Shown: positions 1-9,156, numbered from the stretch's first letter. The stretch is 27,446 nt of DNA from an uncultured Lachnospiraceae bacterium (GCA_934351925.1 CAKRJT010000036.1:1-27446), one strand, 5' to 3'. Notes: generated by a model not told the origin, from the letters alone. Numbers and translations: made by a program.

Positions 1-270
1 TCCTATGAATTATATTTTATCATAGAAGACCTGTTGCTTAACAGCTTTTTACAGAAAAAGTTTCATACACTCGGCAATTTTCTACACTACAATCTTATTA
101 CAACTTCCACTATCTTTAAATGCACTATCATTATAGATTATATATAAATGTTGTGAACCATATTCCCATAAAACATATTTAAAACTACAAATATATTTTC
201 AATCTTTATATAAAATAAATACCAATCTTCTTTTCATATAATTGCTACCACACCTGATTTTTGAATAAAA
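1..270. other. AT-rich intergenic stretch, nothing recognised
   Basis: No reading frame of useful length or RNA gene is visible. A short hairpin on the plus strand (CTGTT-gctt-AACAG, about positions 31-44) is followed by a few T residues, but it is too small to call a terminator. The base composition matches the adjoining accessory DNA rather than the core genes further right. Confidence 0.5.
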
Positions 271-716
271 CTGTTTTACCCCCCACATGCATAACAACCT
301 AACATAAGAAAGCGGCAAACCACCTCTGATTCGCCGCTCACCTTCATATACTCTTATGATAATACAGACTCTTTCTTTTTTATTATTGCCTCAACTTCCG
401 CAATACTCTTCTCGGTTACATCTGCAATCTGTTCAAATGTATATCCTTTTTCATACATATTTAATACAATATTCGTAATAACTTCTACCTTTGTATCATC
501 CACAATTCCCTGACTCAGATTACACATAACACTCACATCCCTTCTTATATTCTCTTCCAATGGAATATTATACTCTTTTTCAATAATGTTAAGCTTCTCA
601 TTAGGCGTAAGTTTCTGCGATAGCAGTGCTCCTAACAAACGATGCAGTTCGTACTTATCATCCTGCTTTGGAAGCTCCTTGGCAAGTCCTATTAATACAA
701 TATTGAGCATATTCTG
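271..716. repeat. Left copy of ~450-bp direct repeat flanking the restriction cassette
   Basis: This block is repeated in the same orientation at 9261-9711. The part at 488-712 matches 9483-9707 with about six differences by eye. The outer part, with the gene end and terminator hairpin, is more diverged and has small indels. Both copies carry the C-terminal part of an Rpn-family gene. The two copies enclose the hsdRMS cassette, so recombination between them could delete it or duplicate it. The age and origin of the duplication cannot be read from the sequence alone. Confidence 0.8.
306..340 (-). terminator. Hairpin terminator behind left Rpn fragment
   Basis: On the minus strand the hairpin AGCGGCGAA...TTTGCCGCT (9 pairs, one G-U) lies just after the stop codon of the Rpn fragment. 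The other copy, at 9300-9334, has AGCAGCAAA...TTTGCTGCT, so one G-C pair is replaced by A-T and the G-U by A-T. These paired changes support a real stem. The T tract is weak in this copy. Confidence 0.6.
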
Positions 717-848
717 TTTGCCTTCCCACATGCATGAACCTAATACCTTTTTATTGGTCAGGCAGTAATAATCCATACTGTTCTCAGGCATGTTCATACA
801 TATCCAGATTGTATGAACACATTTTATATCGTCATAGTTGGTATTCAC
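354..848 (-). pseudogene. Rpn-family nuclease/transposase, N-terminally truncated (left copy)
   Basis: The 164-residue frame opens with a GTG and matches only the C-terminal part of Rpn-family proteins (PD-(D/E)XK 'recombination-promoting nuclease/putative transposase'). These are usually around 300 residues and common in Lachnospiraceae. The recognisable pieces are the YDDIKCVHTIWICMNMPEN segment typical of the middle of the family and the C-terminal helix-turn-helix-like tail. The N-terminal catalytic part (PD...ExK) is absent: a stop lies a few codons upstream and the 535-residue membrane protein gene ends at 875. It is therefore most likely a remnant. Residues from about 47 on are nearly identical to the right copy until the tails diverge. 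A short functional protein started at GTG (AGAGG a few bases upstream) cannot be excluded. Confidence 0.7.
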
Positions 849-874
849 AAAACCTCTTTCTCATGCTTCAATAT

Positions 875-2482
875 TCATTTTGACTGTTTTGAATCTTTCA
901 CATCATAACACAATATATCTATTATATCCGAGACATATGCACTTTCTGTTTTTCCTCTATACGATTCTATTGTTAAAAATATTACCAATATTGTTGCAAC
1001 GCCTAATATAATAAATCCGCCTCCTTCTTTATCTCCCATATCTGATAAAATTAATGTCATAATTCCTATTTCTACTGGTGTTAATACTGTAATTATCATA
1101 TCATATTGAATTTTACTCCAACGCTGTTTATATATTAAATAGTGATAGAAATCTTCATCATTTATTAACGATGAATATCTAAATAGAATATCTTTCTTCC
1201 ACATTGAATATTTATCTGGTATTGTTATCCCTATTTTATCTAGATTTTTTACAAACCTAGACCTTTTTGTTTTACCAATCGCCATATATATTTTATATTC
1301 CATTATATAGTTATAATTATATGGTAAATGCTTTATAGTATTATTATATTTGATTTTATGTATCATGCTTATTATAGAATATATTGTTGCAATAATAGAC
1401 ACAAACAAAATACAGTAAGCAATTATTGCAAAGCTACTGGCATATTTACTTTTCGATAAAATAAAACCATATAATAAAAAATATATTATAAATATTGCAA
1501 TGGACATACAACAAAATACAATATTATTCTTTATTGATTCCTTCATTTCAATTCGCTTTTCTTTATTTTCTATTTCATCTAATGAAGTTATTCCACTTAC
1601 CACAGGAAGACGATTTATTTCTTGTTTTTTTGCTCTTAAATATATTTTTGTTCTAAAATATTCCAATTCCTCATCTATATCATCAAAAAGTTTTTGATAT
1701 ATACAGTAACTATTAACACCGCAACTATTATTAACTTTTTGAAAAAATAAACTGTCTAATTCGACTGCTTTCTTAATGCAAAAATTAAAATTTCCTCCAC
1801 CTTTATCCCATAAATTAAAATGAAAAACTTCTTTTTTTATTTGATTAATGATTTCTCTGAATTTATAGTATATTCTGTCATATGCTCTTTGCCTGATAAA
1901 TCTGTTAGAAAAAATAAATTCTAACGCTCCATATGCACTATCAAGTTTCTGTAATGACAGCGTAGCAATTTGTGAATAGCACATTATTACTTCTTCAAAA
2001 CAACCAATAGCCCTTGAAACATCCTCTTCTGCCATATTCACTAAAATTTCGTCTTTATTGCTATTTTTAAGAAACGGAAAATTATTGTTTTCCAACAGCC
2101 ATCTAATATAACCATCTCTTTTTTCATGTGTTATTTTTAATCCAAGGGCATTAGAAATATTCTCTTCATGCATATCACACTGTTTATTATTTATATCTTC
2201 TTCTATATATGGCAAGATAATGTCATATGGTACATTGATATCAATCGGTTTAATTTTCCTTAACTTTTTCAGCACATCCAAAGACTCTAGCCAGAAAGCT
2301 TGCATAGCATTTCTGCGTTCCGCAAAATACTCTACTAAAGACATTATACAACCTAACAATGCACCACCAAATATAGCAAGCGCAATATCATCCACATTAC
2401 CTTTTCTAGAGAAAATAAACAAGATTAAACTTACAACCGATAATCCAAAGGTAACTATTACCAACCATTTTTTTGCTCGCAT
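875..2482 (-). CDS. Six-helix membrane protein of unknown function, behind hsdS
   Basis: The 535-residue product is not a family I recognise. Hydrophobic stretches at about 6-24, 33-51, 320-342, 349-372, 462-481 and 487-506 suggest three pairs of membrane helices. A soluble region of about 265 residues, rich in charged and aromatic residues, separates pair one from pair two. A second soluble stretch of about 85 residues separates pairs two and three. No catalytic motif, Walker box or signal peptide cleavage site is seen. The start is ATG with GGGAG upstream. It lies 117 bp after hsdS, a wider gap than those inside the operon, so it may have its own promoter. Its place at the end of a restriction operon and the very low GC suggest an accessory or defence role, possibly a membrane effector. 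That is inference from position only. Confidence 0.7.
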   Translation of the reverse strand: MRAKKWLVIVTFGLSVVSLILFIFSRKGNVDDIALAIFGGALLGCIMSLVEYFAERRNAMQAFWLESLDVLKKLRKIKPIDINVPYDIILPYIEEDINNKQCDMHEENISNALGLKITHEKRDGYIRWLLENNNFPFLKNSNKDEILVNMAEEDVSRAIGCFEEVIMCYSQIATLSLQKLDSAYGALEFIFSNRFIRQRAYDRIYYKFREIINQIKKEVFHFNLWDKGGGNFNFCIKKAVELDSLFFQKVNNSCGVNSYCIYQKLFDDIDEELEYFRTKIYLRAKKQEINRLPVVSGITSLDEIENKEKRIEMKESIKNNIVFCCMSIAIFIIYFLLYGFILSKSKYASSFAIIAYCILFVSIIATIYSIISMIHKIKYNNTIKHLPYNYNYIMEYKIYMAIGKTKRSRFVKNLDKIGITIPDKYSMWKKDILFRYSSLINDEDFYHYLIYKQRWSKIQYDMIITVLTPVEIGIMTLILSDMGDKEGGGFIILGVATILVIFLTIESYRGKTESAYVSDIIDILCYDVKDSKQSK

Positions 2483-2599
2483 TTTTCTCCCTTCAAGTTG
2501 CTACACAACCCATTATTCTTTTTTAGGTAAAATCCATTATCAATATATATCAAAAGAACATATACAAAATCCAACAACATTACCTTAATATTCTGACGT

Positions 2600-4048
2600 T
2601 TAAATACTGTCAACTAAACCTGTACAATATGGTAACAATTTCTCAATCCTTGACACAATACGCTTTTGTTCTTCCAAGGGTGGAAGTGGTATCCTTAAAT
2701 GTTTTAGTTTATCAGCCTTTATTCCTTTAGCTGTTGTGCCTGTACAATTATCTTTCAATTGTTGTTGAAACTGTGGCGATAAAATAAAGTACATCATAAG
2801 CTTTAAATCAACACTGTTTTTTAAATATTCCTTAAAAGTGATAATTCTTTGACCGCAAGACGTTTTTTCCAGATTACATACAGCAGCATTTCCCATAGGT
2901 GCCTCAGTTGTAAAAAGCAAATCTCCGCATTCTGTTACTCCTCGACTTTGTCTTTGCAAATATTCTTCTTCTGAAATATACTCTTTTCTAGTATAATCCA
3001 TATATCCTGACTTAATATTAGAAGCCGTTATAAGAAATATGCCTTCATCCACCTTGTTTGGCGTTTTACCTCTATAATCAACGAAAGATAAAACACTATT
3101 TAATTCAACCATTTTCCATGAAAGCGGTATGCTATAATCCATTGCATCATAATTTAGTGATAAATCTTTACATTTATATTCTTTAACATTATAAAAGCAA
3201 ATCTGATTATAAAGTTCATCAGCAGTGCCCTCTTCCGCTCGCTGTTCTATCAACTTACCTTGCATTGCAAGCTGTAATATGCTCTTCTTCATATCCTCCG
3301 GAAAACTTTTATTGAGTGTTTCCAACTTTCTATTCGCTTTGTCATACTGCTCAATATATGGAAGAACTTCTTCAATCTTGGCTACAATGCGGTGTTGCTC
3401 GGCTAATGGTGGGATTGGAATAAGCAAATTAATCATTGTTTCTGTGCTTACTCGCGGCATTTTTACACCATATGACACGGCATTTACAACCAAATTAACA
3501 TGTGGAGCTCTTAAAACCCACATAATATATTCATTAAATATATCTCCATACATATCAAAAGGAATAAGCTCCGGAGTACATATCCCATCATCATTAGCAA
3601 CCAAAATTTTCATTAAATAAGGACGTAACTTACTATACAAAATATTTCCCTTTTTAAATACTACTTTATCTCCCGATATTTTTCTTTCAGACACACAAAC
3701 CTTATTTAATACTACACCTGTATCTTTTTCAATATCCTCTAAATCTAAAGACCACATATCGGCTTTAATGTCAATGAGACTAATCCTTTTCTTTGTCTGA
3801 GCATATGTCGATATTTCCCCCAGTCTCACCCACTCCCAAGACTTCGGTATATCAAATGGAATCTCCTCATCTGTAATCTCCGGTAAAGACTTTTCTTTTT
3901 TTATCTTTTTATTCTTTATAAGCTGTTCTTTCTCCGCTTTTACCTGTTGAAGAAGTTCTCTCGCCGTTCCCTCTTCTGCTCGCTGTTCTACAAACTTTCC
4001 CTGAACAGCTAGCTGCAATATACTGTTTTTTAAATCCTGTGCAGTCAA
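2600..4048 (-). CDS. hsdS: Type I restriction-modification specificity subunit HsdS
   Basis: HsdS recognises the two halves of the DNA target for the HsdM/HsdR complex. The 482 residues show the classical two-fold layout. A conserved segment at 7-32 (KNSILQLAVQGK...) recurs at 254-279 (KKSILQLAMQGK...). The segment PPLAEQHRIVAKIEEVLP at 213-230 recurs at the C terminus as PPLEEQKRIVSRIEKLLP. Between them lie two variable target recognition domains, about 60-210 and 290-455. The start codon is TTG, two bases beyond the hsdM stop, with GGAGG inside the last hsdM codons, so translation is probably coupled. The DNA repeats behind the two conserved segments (about 3227-3300 and 3966-4040) could allow exchange of half-specificities. 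No second hsdS copy is present in the window. Confidence 0.93.
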   Translation of the reverse strand: MTAQDLKNSILQLAVQGKFVEQRAEEGTARELLQQVKAEKEQLIKNKKIKKEKSLPEITDEEIPFDIPKSWEWVRLGEISTYAQTKKRISLIDIKADMWSLDLEDIEKDTGVVLNKVCVSERKISGDKVVFKKGNILYSKLRPYLMKILVANDDGICTPELIPFDMYGDIFNEYIMWVLRAPHVNLVVNAVSYGVKMPRVSTETMINLLIPIPPLAEQHRIVAKIEEVLPYIEQYDKANRKLETLNKSFPEDMKKSILQLAMQGKLIEQRAEEGTADELYNQICFYNVKEYKCKDLSLNYDAMDYSIPLSWKMVELNSVLSFVDYRGKTPNKVDEGIFLITASNIKSGYMDYTRKEYISEEEYLQRQSRGVTECGDLLFTTEAPMGNAAVCNLEKTSCGQRIITFKEYLKNSVDLKLMMYFILSPQFQQQLKDNCTGTTAKGIKADKLKHLRIPLPPLEEQKRIVSRIEKLLPYCTGLVDSI

Positions 4049-4049
4049 A

Positions 4050-5519
4050 TTAGTTGCCTCCCAATATAGAAGTAATCTTCTCTAATACATGGTCAATTTC
4101 AGCATTTAGAGAAGCCCTTTTCTCCTGATACTGATTGATTAAATCCATAGGCTCAAGAATTTCTTCCTCCTCATGTGGATAGCCACAAAGGTCGATGTTG
4201 TAACCATTAGTCGCGATTTCATCAACAGTATATTTCTTTGCTTTAGGGAATCCGTCAACCTCGATTTCCTTACGATTATCCCACCATTCTAAAACAGGTG
4301 AAAAATGCTCAAGTTTCATAGGCTTGGTCTTTGAAAAATTCTTATACCCATCTGGCATGTCTAACCGATAGAACCATGTCTCCTCTGTAGGATGAGTATT
4401 ATCAAAAAATAAAATATTTGTTGTAATAAAAGTATATGGGGCAAAAACACTGTGCGGCATCCTAACCACTGTATGTAAATTGAACTCCTCAAACAATTTT
4501 CTCTTTATATTTACTTTTGCGTTATCAGTTCCAAACAGGAAACCATCCGGCAGAATAATTCCACATCTGCCATCCTTTTTCAAGCGGAACATGATAATAT
4601 CCATGAATAAGTCGGCTGTCTCTGAACTCCTTAGCTCCATCGGGAAGTTTGCTTTTACAGAATCCTTTTCATTACCACCATAAGGAGGATTCATTAACAC
4701 AAGTTCAAACTTTTCCATTTTTCTGTACTCTTTATAATCTGTCTCAAGAGTATTTCCATGAATAATTTCCGGATTATCTATATCGTGTAGCAGCATATTT
4801 GTAACGCAGAGGATATGTGGCAGGACTTTCTTCTCAACGCCATAGACTGTGTTATTATATTTTTCCTTATTTTCATTTGATTTAAGACTTTCGTCATAAA
4901 GTTCATTAAGTGCAGACACCAAAAATCCGCCTGTACCACATGCAAAATCAGCCACTCTTTCACCAAGTTTGGGCTTAGTAACCTTTACCATAAAATCGGT
5001 CACTGCTCTCGGTGTATAGAACTCTCCGGAATTACCTGCACTCTGTAAATCTTTCAGAAATGATTCATATATTGAACCGAATGCATGACGTTCTTCATAT
5101 TCAGTAAAATCAATTTCATCAATAATATTTATAACCTGTCGAAGCAGTATGCCATCTTTCATGTAATTATTAGCGTCCTCAAATGCATAACGTACCATCA
5201 TTTGATTCATCTTAGTATCTTCTGAAACCTCAAGATTTTTAAGTGTTGGAAACAGTTCGTTATTTACAAAACTTAAAAGCGCCTCACCCGTGAGTGCCTT
5301 TCCATCCTTTTTATCCACAGCCCAATTACGCCATTTATACTTTTCCGGAATAATTGAAGTATACTCATCATTGATGATTTCCCATTCTTCTTCCTTTGCG
5401 TCATATATTTTCAAAAATAAAGTCCACACTATCTGCTCGATTCGCTGAGCATCACCATTCACTCCGGCATCATTTCGCATCACATCCTGAATTCTTTTTA
5501 CAAAATTTGTTACTGCCAT
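4050..5519 (-). CDS. hsdM: Type I restriction-modification DNA methyltransferase HsdM
   Basis: HsdM transfers a methyl group from S-adenosylmethionine to N6 of adenine in the site chosen by HsdS, protecting the host from HsdR. The 489-residue protein has the N-terminal helical HsdM domain (about 1-140). The SAM-binding motif DFACGTGGFL is at 191-200 and the catalytic NPPY at 277-280, both intact. Length and order of motifs are normal for the family. The gene lies 15 bp behind the DUF2971 gene and touches hsdS, so it is part of one transcript. Nothing suggests inactivation. Confidence 0.95.
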   Translation of the reverse strand: MAVTNFVKRIQDVMRNDAGVNGDAQRIEQIVWTLFLKIYDAKEEEWEIINDEYTSIIPEKYKWRNWAVDKKDGKALTGEALLSFVNNELFPTLKNLEVSEDTKMNQMMVRYAFEDANNYMKDGILLRQVINIIDEIDFTEYEERHAFGSIYESFLKDLQSAGNSGEFYTPRAVTDFMVKVTKPKLGERVADFACGTGGFLVSALNELYDESLKSNENKEKYNNTVYGVEKKVLPHILCVTNMLLHDIDNPEIIHGNTLETDYKEYRKMEKFELVLMNPPYGGNEKDSVKANFPMELRSSETADLFMDIIMFRLKKDGRCGIILPDGFLFGTDNAKVNIKRKLFEEFNLHTVVRMPHSVFAPYTFITTNILFFDNTHPTEETWFYRLDMPDGYKNFSKTKPMKLEHFSPVLEWWDNRKEIEVDGFPKAKKYTVDEIATNGYNIDLCGYPHEEEEILEPMDLINQYQEKRASLNAEIDHVLEKITSILGGN

Positions 5520-5534
5520 TAACTATACCTGCTT

Positions 5535-6371
5535 TCATTTGCTTCTAATTCTTAATTCGCTCTCCTTAAATATACCTTTAGGACAGTACTCTTTTAGCAA
5601 GGACTTAACAATAATTTTTTCTGCCTCGCTCATTTTTGGTCCACCAAGTACTTCTATATTTTGTAGTATATCTTCATCTAAATGTAAAAACAATCTTGAT
5701 TTACTCGGAGTATATTTCCTATCCTCTATCCTATTAAATATTATCTGATGAGTTTGAGTAGTTGCCTGTTTAAGCTCTCGCAATCCCATAGGTGTCACAG
5801 TAATTATATAACGCCATTCTTTTTGAAATTCCCATTCTTTTCTTTTATACTTACCAATATCACTAAACGAGTATGATACATTTATTTCTTCTCCTCTTTT
5901 CAAATCTCCGGATTGTAAATATTTTTCATACTCCGATGGTGATGATACTGTCCTCACTGTAGGGTATAATTTTTTCAAATCTTCCGTATATTCAACTGGA
6001 ATTAATCTTGGTTGCAATCCAGCTATACTTATTTTATTTTCATTATAAAGCTCTTCTTCATTAATATATGTCTCTACATCCTCTGACAAAAAAAAGTCAC
6101 CTTTCTTATATGAATATCTTTTAAAAGGAAATTTAGGAAGTCTTATCCTAACACCATGCATATCAGGTGTATACAAATTCCAAAGCGGAATTGACTCTTT
6201 ATCATCACTTGTCCAACAGCTAACGTACACAAACCTACCAAACTTCCCCATATCAGAAGTTTCAGCTTCTTCCATATCATCGACGTATAATAAATTATTA
6301 AAACAAATTGTATTATTTGATAATATCAGAGCAAGAGTCTCTATGCTTGTATAATGATATAAATATTCCAT
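5535..6371 (-). CDS. DUF2971-family protein inside the restriction operon
   Basis: The 278-residue protein matches the DUF2971 pattern: an N-terminal YHYTSIETLALILSNNTI segment, a middle segment SCWTSDDKESIPLWNLYT with a following GVRIRLP, and a K-WEFQKEWRYII segment near 180-190. The family has no settled biochemical function. The N-terminal H-x-T-S...L..IL arrangement recalls ADP-ribosyltransferase folds, which is only a guess. The start is ATG with GGAGG upstream. It sits between hsdR and hsdM with 15-bp gaps on each side, so it should be co-transcribed and made in step with the restriction enzyme. That placement makes a linked defence or control role likely. The family assignment is fairly sure; the role is not known. 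Confidence 0.75.
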   Translation of the reverse strand: MEYLYHYTSIETLALILSNNTICFNNLLYVDDMEEAETSDMGKFGRFVYVSCWTSDDKESIPLWNLYTPDMHGVRIRLPKFPFKRYSYKKGDFFLSEDVETYINEEELYNENKISIAGLQPRLIPVEYTEDLKKLYPTVRTVSSPSEYEKYLQSGDLKRGEEINVSYSFSDIGKYKRKEWEFQKEWRYIITVTPMGLRELKQATTQTHQIIFNRIEDRKYTPSKSRLFLHLDEDILQNIEVLGGPKMSEAEKIIVKSLLKEYCPKGIFKESELRIRSK

Positions 6372-6386
6372 AAAATTCCTCCATTG

Positions 6387-8756
6387 TTATGCAGAAAAAA
6401 TTTCATCTTCTAATTCTTTTACTGCCTGTTCGTAAGCTGCCTTGCCACCAAACTCCTTGACAATCTTCATCGGACTGCCAAATTGCTGAAATTCATGCAA
6501 CTGTAATACCTTTGTCTCTTCTATTTCCTTTAAGCCGTCACTTGCATATTTATCCATAAGTACTCCAAGTACCTTCTGTGCGACTTCTGAATACTTATAA
6601 AGATAACCTCTTTTTTTAACTTTTTTGATACGTTCTAATCTGGTAAGCGGTTCTTTATCGTATGCCAAATGCAAAATCAAGTCAAAATCATCTATATCCG
6701 TCTGACCTGTCTCTTCACGGACAGCATCTAAAAATACGCCTTCGTCTCTAAGCTCATCAACAATAGCCTGTTTTTTCTTAGCATCGTTCCATTTTCTAAG
6801 AAACACATCTAATCTGGCATACTGCCCTAAAATATTCTTTCTTGTATAATCTGTTAAACTTTCAGTTATAAGTTTTCCATCCTTGCCAATGTACCGAATT
6901 ATTTCCGAAATAATTTGTACCTCTACATCTTTTACATAATATTTTTTAGGCTTTTTCTTGCCTCCATCATCATTTCCTAAATCTTCCACTGAATGAGTGT
7001 CGGAATTATCTGCATTAAAATCACTGTCAGACTCATCTTCCTTTTGCGGCTGTTCCCCCTCACTGTCTATGGCAAGATTTATCGAATCATCACCATTTAT
7101 CTCTATAACCACCTCCGGGTTACCATCAAAATCTTTATCCGCAAACAATCTTGACACATCACGAAAATCCATGATAGTAAAATATGTTTTCCCATAATCC
7201 TCAAGCAGTCGTGTACCTCTACCTATAATCTGTTTAAACTCTGTTATAGAATTAATATTATTATCAATAACAATAAGCTTACACATTTTGGCATCTACCC
7301 CTGTGGTCATCAATTTGCTGGTAACCGCAATAACAGGATATTTACTTTCTTCATCAATAAAATTGTCTAGTTGAGCCTTGCCTTCATCATTGTCCCCTGT
7401 AATACGCATTATGTATTTATGATTTTCATTCCATAAATCCTTATTTTCTTTAATCATTGCTTGTCTCATACGTTCGGCATGTTCAACATCAACACAAAAT
7501 ACAATAGTTTTGCTAAACCTATCTGTCTTTTTTAAGAACTCTGTCACTTTTTTTGCTATAACTTTAGTTCTGTCATCTATGACAAGTGTTCTGTCAAAAT
7601 CCTTGACGTTGTACTCTCTGTCCTCAATTTCATAGCCATTTTCATCAAGTTTTCCTGCTTCAGGTCGATAACCAATAAGGTCTTTATCAAGCCCTATACG
7701 AATAACTTTATACGGTGCAAGAAATCCATCATTGATACCTTGTTTCAAAGAATACTCATAAATTGCCTCTCCAAAATAGGTTTGTGAAGATGCCTCTTTT
7801 GTTTCAATAGGAGTAGCAGTCATTCCTATCTGTGTCGCTCCTGAAAAATAATCAAGGATTTTTCTCCACGCTGACTCTTCCTTTGCAGACCCTCTGTGGC
7901 ACTCATCAATTAAAATCAAATCAAAAAATTCCGGTCTGAACTGCTTGAATGGTTCTATACCTTTATCACCAGCTAATTGCTGATATAAAGCAAGATATAT
8001 TTCATAAGAACTATCTAAATGTTTATTTTCAACCTTTGTCATTCTACTTCCAAATGGTTTGAAATCACCAGCCATTGTCTGATCCACAAGGACATTTCTA
8101 TCTGCAAGAAACAATATTTTCTTCTTGATACCAGCTTTCCACAATCTGTATATAATCTGAAATGCCATGAATGTCTTTCCTGTTCCCGTAGCACACACAA
8201 GCATTATCCTATCTTTTCCACTTGCTACCACATTAACTGTTCTGTCAACAGCGATACGCTGATAATAGCGGGGAGTTTTATATCCGGGTACCCAATAATA
8301 CGGTTCAAGTAGCACCTTCTCACCAGTCTGTGACAGATTCATTTCATTTACATATCTTTGATAAAGTTCTTCCGGAGACGGAAATTCATCCAATTCAATA
8401 TCTCTAATATCACCTGTAATCAAATCCTGCTCCACAAATGCATCTCCATTTGACGCATACACAAACTTCACATCCAAAGCCTCCGCATACTCTATTGCCT
8501 GCTGCAGTCCAGCTCCAACTGAGTGATTGTTATCTTTAGCCTCTATAATTGCCAAAGGAAAATTAGGTTTATAAAACAGAAGATAATCTGCCCGTTGCTT
8601 TTTTCCACGCGATGTTATATTACCGCGTAAAATAATACGACCTGCTGTAAATTCATACTCATAACGTATCTGCTTTTTATCCCATCCTGCCTGCTCAACT
8701 GCAGGTGTTATGTATCTGAATTTTATATCTTCCTCCGAAAGCTCTTTTTTCCCCAT
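6387..8756 (-). CDS. hsdR: Type I restriction endonuclease subunit HsdR
   Basis: HsdR is the motor and nuclease subunit that translocates and cuts unmethylated DNA in complex with HsdM and HsdS. The 789-residue product has the N-terminal nuclease domain with D57, the EAK motif at 72-74 and a QxxxY-like Q86/Y90. The helicase motor follows: Walker A ATGTGKT at 189-195, DECH at 284-287, TATP at 313-316, and QIIGRGTR near 500-510. The C-terminal part fits the EcoEI/EcoAI-type (type IB) R subunit. There is an acidic low-complexity linker (EDESDSDFNADNSD) around 585-600. It is the first gene of the operon. The ATG is preceded by GGAAGGAG and a good promoter lies about 95 bp upstream. All motifs appear intact. 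Confidence 0.95.
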   Translation of the reverse strand: MGKKELSEEDIKFRYITPAVEQAGWDKKQIRYEYEFTAGRIILRGNITSRGKKQRADYLLFYKPNFPLAIIEAKDNNHSVGAGLQQAIEYAEALDVKFVYASNGDAFVEQDLITGDIRDIELDEFPSPEELYQRYVNEMNLSQTGEKVLLEPYYWVPGYKTPRYYQRIAVDRTVNVVASGKDRIMLVCATGTGKTFMAFQIIYRLWKAGIKKKILFLADRNVLVDQTMAGDFKPFGSRMTKVENKHLDSSYEIYLALYQQLAGDKGIEPFKQFRPEFFDLILIDECHRGSAKEESAWRKILDYFSGATQIGMTATPIETKEASSQTYFGEAIYEYSLKQGINDGFLAPYKVIRIGLDKDLIGYRPEAGKLDENGYEIEDREYNVKDFDRTLVIDDRTKVIAKKVTEFLKKTDRFSKTIVFCVDVEHAERMRQAMIKENKDLWNENHKYIMRITGDNDEGKAQLDNFIDEESKYPVIAVTSKLMTTGVDAKMCKLIVIDNNINSITEFKQIIGRGTRLLEDYGKTYFTIMDFRDVSRLFADKDFDGNPEVVIEINGDDSINLAIDSEGEQPQKEDESDSDFNADNSDTHSVEDLGNDDGGKKKPKKYYVKDVEVQIISEIIRYIGKDGKLITESLTDYTRKNILGQYARLDVFLRKWNDAKKKQAIVDELRDEGVFLDAVREETGQTDIDDFDLILHLAYDKEPLTRLERIKKVKKRGYLYKYSEVAQKVLGVLMDKYASDGLKEIEETKVLQLHEFQQFGSPMKIVKEFGGKAAYEQAVKELEDEIFSA

Positions 8757-8850
8757 CTATTAAACTCCTTCCATAGTTAATAAACGTCCTTCTCACATAA
8801 TAACTTCTACGAAACCAGCTCAATAATAATACTATACTAATCTAACAACT

Positions 8851-8879
8851 ATTATAGCATACGTTACTGTTTTTTTCAC
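8851..8879 (-). promoter_or_regulatory. Promoter of the hsdR-DUF2971-hsdM-hsdS operon
   Basis: On the minus strand GTGAAA (8874-8879) and TATAAT (8851-8856) are separated by 17 bases. The -10 box is perfect and the -35 box matches the sigma-A consensus at four of six positions. It lies about 95 bp ahead of hsdR, leaving a short leader with no obvious regulatory hairpin. Confidence 0.65.
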
Positions 8880-9070
8880 CTATAATTAAATAAACACTAC
8901 ATACAAATTATGTTCATCACCATTGATTTCACGTTATCTTATGTACTACTTTAAGTGATGTTTAATTGTTTTCTGGAATTTTTATAGAATTTCTCTGACC
9001 ATAATAAACAAATATCACCTCAAAGTCAAAAAAATTATAAACACATTGTACAGCTATATTAATAAAAATA
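8880..9070. other. Intergenic DNA with one relic of the repeat family behind ppdK
   Basis: No gene is seen. The stretch 8967-9009 (ttttctggaatttttatag followed by atttctctgaccata) aligns with 10730-10767 in the array behind ppdK, with a few differences. This puts a single relic unit in front of the second ppdK tail. The rest is AT-rich and unassigned. Confidence 0.5.
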
Positions 9071-9156
9071 TCAATCCCACAAATAATGTGGAGCTGATAA
9101 TAGATTAATTATAGATTATGATTACTTTCCGACGTTCTCGGCAATAGCCGCCTGTG
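9071..9156 (-). pseudogene. Diverged second copy of the ppdK 3' end and terminator
   Basis: By hand alignment these 86 bases match 10917-11002 without gaps at about 74 positions. The match covers the last ten codons of ppdK (read as QAAIAENVGK-stop here, QAAIAENAGK-stop in the intact gene), the 17 identical bases after the stop region, and the terminator hairpin, which is weakened here. Three of the five codon changes are silent, as expected if the copy came from a working ppdK allele of another lineage rather than from drift of a local duplicate. No other part of ppdK is present. It marks the inner edge of an integration or exchange at the ppdK 3' end. Confidence 0.7.

Noticed and set aside
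19..47. Minus-strand promoter leaving the left edge (TATGAT at 19-24)
   Set aside because: No acceptable -35 box at 16-19 bases, and AT-rich DNA gives many -10-like matches.
2600..4048. Phase-variable (invertible) hsdS system
   Set aside because: No second hsdS, no inverted repeats of hsdS sequence and no recombinase gene are present in the window.
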